A stretch of 8,724 nucleotides of DNA from Ramlibacter sp. (GTDB lineage Bacteria; Pseudomonadota; Gammaproteobacteria; Burkholderiales; Burkholderiaceae_C): assembly GCA_023701085.1 (NCBI GenBank), contig JAMPXR010000085.1, positions 1-8,724 on the forward strand. The letters run 5' to 3'. Made by a program: the position numbers and the translations under genes. Shown piece after piece: positions 7,566 to 8,724 of this stretch. The notes under the pieces were generated by a model, which did not search any database, had not been told where the DNA came from, and was given only the letters and a program-made list of their open reading frames with translations. Position 1 is the first letter of the stretch. Each line of letters starts with the position of its first letter.

Positions 7566-8724
7566 GGCGCGCCATCTCGCTTCGAACCTACCTGCTGCTG
7601 GGCATCCTGCTGCCGGTGATCGGGCTCATCGTCGCGAACACGGCCAGTCTCTACGCCCAGGCGCTGGCGGCGGTGAACACGGCCTACGACCGCACGCTGC
7701 TGGCCTCGGCCAAGGTGATCGGCGAGCAGCTCGACGTGGAAGGCTACGACGAACTCGCGCGGCTGCGCGCCACGGTGCCCTATTCCGCGCTCGAAGCCTT
7801 CGAAGCCGACAACCGCAGCCGCCTGTTCTATCGGGTGTCCGGCCTGGGCGGCGAACTGGTGTCCGGATTCGCGCAACTGCCGTTCTGGCGCGGCAAGCTG
7901 CCGCAGCGCCCGCCCTACGCGGCGCTGGTGGATTTCTACGACGACCGGTTCGGGGACGAGGAGGTCCGGGTGGCCGTGCTGCTGCAGCCCGTGGCCGGCC
8001 TGAACGGCAGAGGCATGGCGGTCGTGCAGGTGGCCGAGACGCTGGAGCTGCGCCGCACCCTGGCGCGCCAGATCCTGTTCGACACGATCTGGCGCCAGGC
8101 CCTGCTGGTGGCGGTGATCGCGCTGGTGGCCGCTTTCGTGGTCCAGCGCGGCATGCGGCCGGTCCATCGCCTCAGCGACCGGCTGCAGGCCCGCGCCGAA
8201 GGCGACCTGACCCCGATCTGCGCACCCGACGCGCCGCGCGAGCTGCTGCCCCTGGTGGACGCGACGAACCAGGTGATGAGCCGGCTCGCGCACCTGCTGG
8301 ACAACCAGAAGAGGTTCGTGCGAGACACGGCACACCAGCTGCGCACGCCGCTGGCGGTGCTCAAGACACAGGTGCAGTCCGCCCTGCACGGCGACATCGA
8401 ACCGCGGCTGGCGCTGGTCGAGATCGAGGACACGGTCGCGCGCGCCACCGTGCTGGCCAACCAGATGCTTTCGCTGGCCAAGGTCGAGCAATTGCGCCAG
8501 CAGCCCGACACCCGGGTCCACGACCTGTCCGGCGTGGCGCGTTCGGTGGCCCTGGAGCTGTCGCCGCTGATGGCCGACAAGGATCTCGACTTCGAGATCG
8601 CCACGGTGGCGGCGCCGGTGCGTTCCCACGAATGGATGCTGCGCGAACTCACCCGCAACCTGCTGCACAACGCGATCAAGCACAGCCCCAGCGGCGGCGC
8701 ACTGGCCGTGCGGGTGGCGGCGGA
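7562..8724 (+). CDS. tctE: Two-component sensor histidine kinase TctE (3' end cut by window edge)
   Basis: Inner-membrane sensor kinase partner of TctD. I translated 387 codons from ATG 7562, which overlaps the tctD stop by 4 bases; the frame is open to the right edge, and roughly 80 residues of a usual TctE are missing. Membrane helix 1 is at about 10-31 (YLLLGILLPVIGLIVA). A periplasmic sensor of about 145 residues follows (TctE-type 2CSK_N-like), with YPxxAYDRTLLASAK-like text at 42-53 (AYDRTLLASAKV). Helix 2 is at 180-198 (ALLVAVIALVAAFVVQRGM). A short HAMP-like linker leads to the H-box FVRDTAHQLRTPLAVLKTQ with phospho-acceptor H258, the DxAHQLRTPL form typical of TctE/QseC. The N-box RNLLHNAIKHSP (365-376, N370) starts the ATPase domain. 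The D/F/G boxes lie past the edge. The stimulus is presumably the carboxylate carried by TctCBA; this is inferred from the family. Confidence 0.94.
   Translation, partial: MRRAISLRTYLLLGILLPVIGLIVANTASLYAQALAAVNTAYDRTLLASAKVIGEQLDVEGYDELARLRATVPYSALEAFEADNRSRLFYRVSGLGGELVSGFAQLPFWRGKLPQRPPYAALVDFYDDRFGDEEVRVAVLLQPVAGLNGRGMAVVQVAETLELRRTLARQILFDTIWRQALLVAVIALVAAFVVQRGMRPVHRLSDRLQARAEGDLTPICAPDAPRELLPLVDATNQVMSRLAHLLDNQKRFVRDTAHQLRTPLAVLKTQVQSALHGDIEPRLALVEIEDTVARATVLANQMLSLAKVEQLRQQPDTRVHDLSGVARSVALELSPLMADKDLDFEIATVAAPVRSHEWMLRELTRNLLHNAIKHSPSGGALAVRVAA

Noticed and set aside
7544..8683. A 379-codon minus-strand open frame opposite tctE
   Set aside because: The plus-strand frame encodes an unmistakable histidine kinase (H-box, N-box, two membrane helices), so the opposite frame is a compositional shadow.

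Overview
The window looks like chromosomal DNA of a high-GC betaproteobacterium, most likely Burkholderiales/Comamonadaceae (Variovorax, Ramlibacter or Acidovorax relatives). This rests on the strong GC bias, on a Tct (tripartite tricarboxylate transporter) locus of the kind abundant in that order, and on two intergenic hairpin elements that resemble repeats I remember from that family. The placement is inference; no rRNA or marker gene is present.

Layout, left to right. Minus strand: the 5' part of a LivG-type ABC ATPase (1-574, runs off the left edge), a branched-chain-amino-acid-type substrate-binding protein (725-1921), a PAS/AAA+/Fis sigma-54 activator (2041-3537), then tctA (3569-5080), tctB (5227-5742) and tctC (5816-6775). 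Plus strand: tctD (6888-7565) and tctE (7562 to beyond the right edge). Coding density is high, and every gap over 100 bases carries recognisable structure. No tRNA, rRNA, CRISPR array, insertion sequence or integrase was seen.

Two uptake systems lie back to back. The right half is a complete tripartite tricarboxylate transporter: TctC captures the substrate in the periplasm and TctA/TctB form the sodium-type symporter in the inner membrane. It is divergent from its two-component system TctE/TctD across a 112-base control region, the arrangement known for citrate uptake in Salmonella. The left half begins a Liv-type ABC importer. A near-perfect sigma-54 (-24/-12) promoter, TGGCACG-N4-GTGCA, lies just upstream of its binding-protein gene. 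The gene immediately upstream encodes a sigma-54 activator with the GAYTGA loop, so a local activator-to-promoter circuit is strongly suggested.

A recurrent theme is RNA hairpins in the gaps after transporter genes: a terminator-like hairpin after tctC, a three-hairpin element after tctB, a GC hairpin after tctA, and a GC hairpin plus a two-hairpin palindromic element after the ABC binding-protein gene. These could set unequal expression within each operon. I see no wholly new system. The best leads are the sigma-54 circuit, the hairpin elements and the possibly leaderless tctD transcript.
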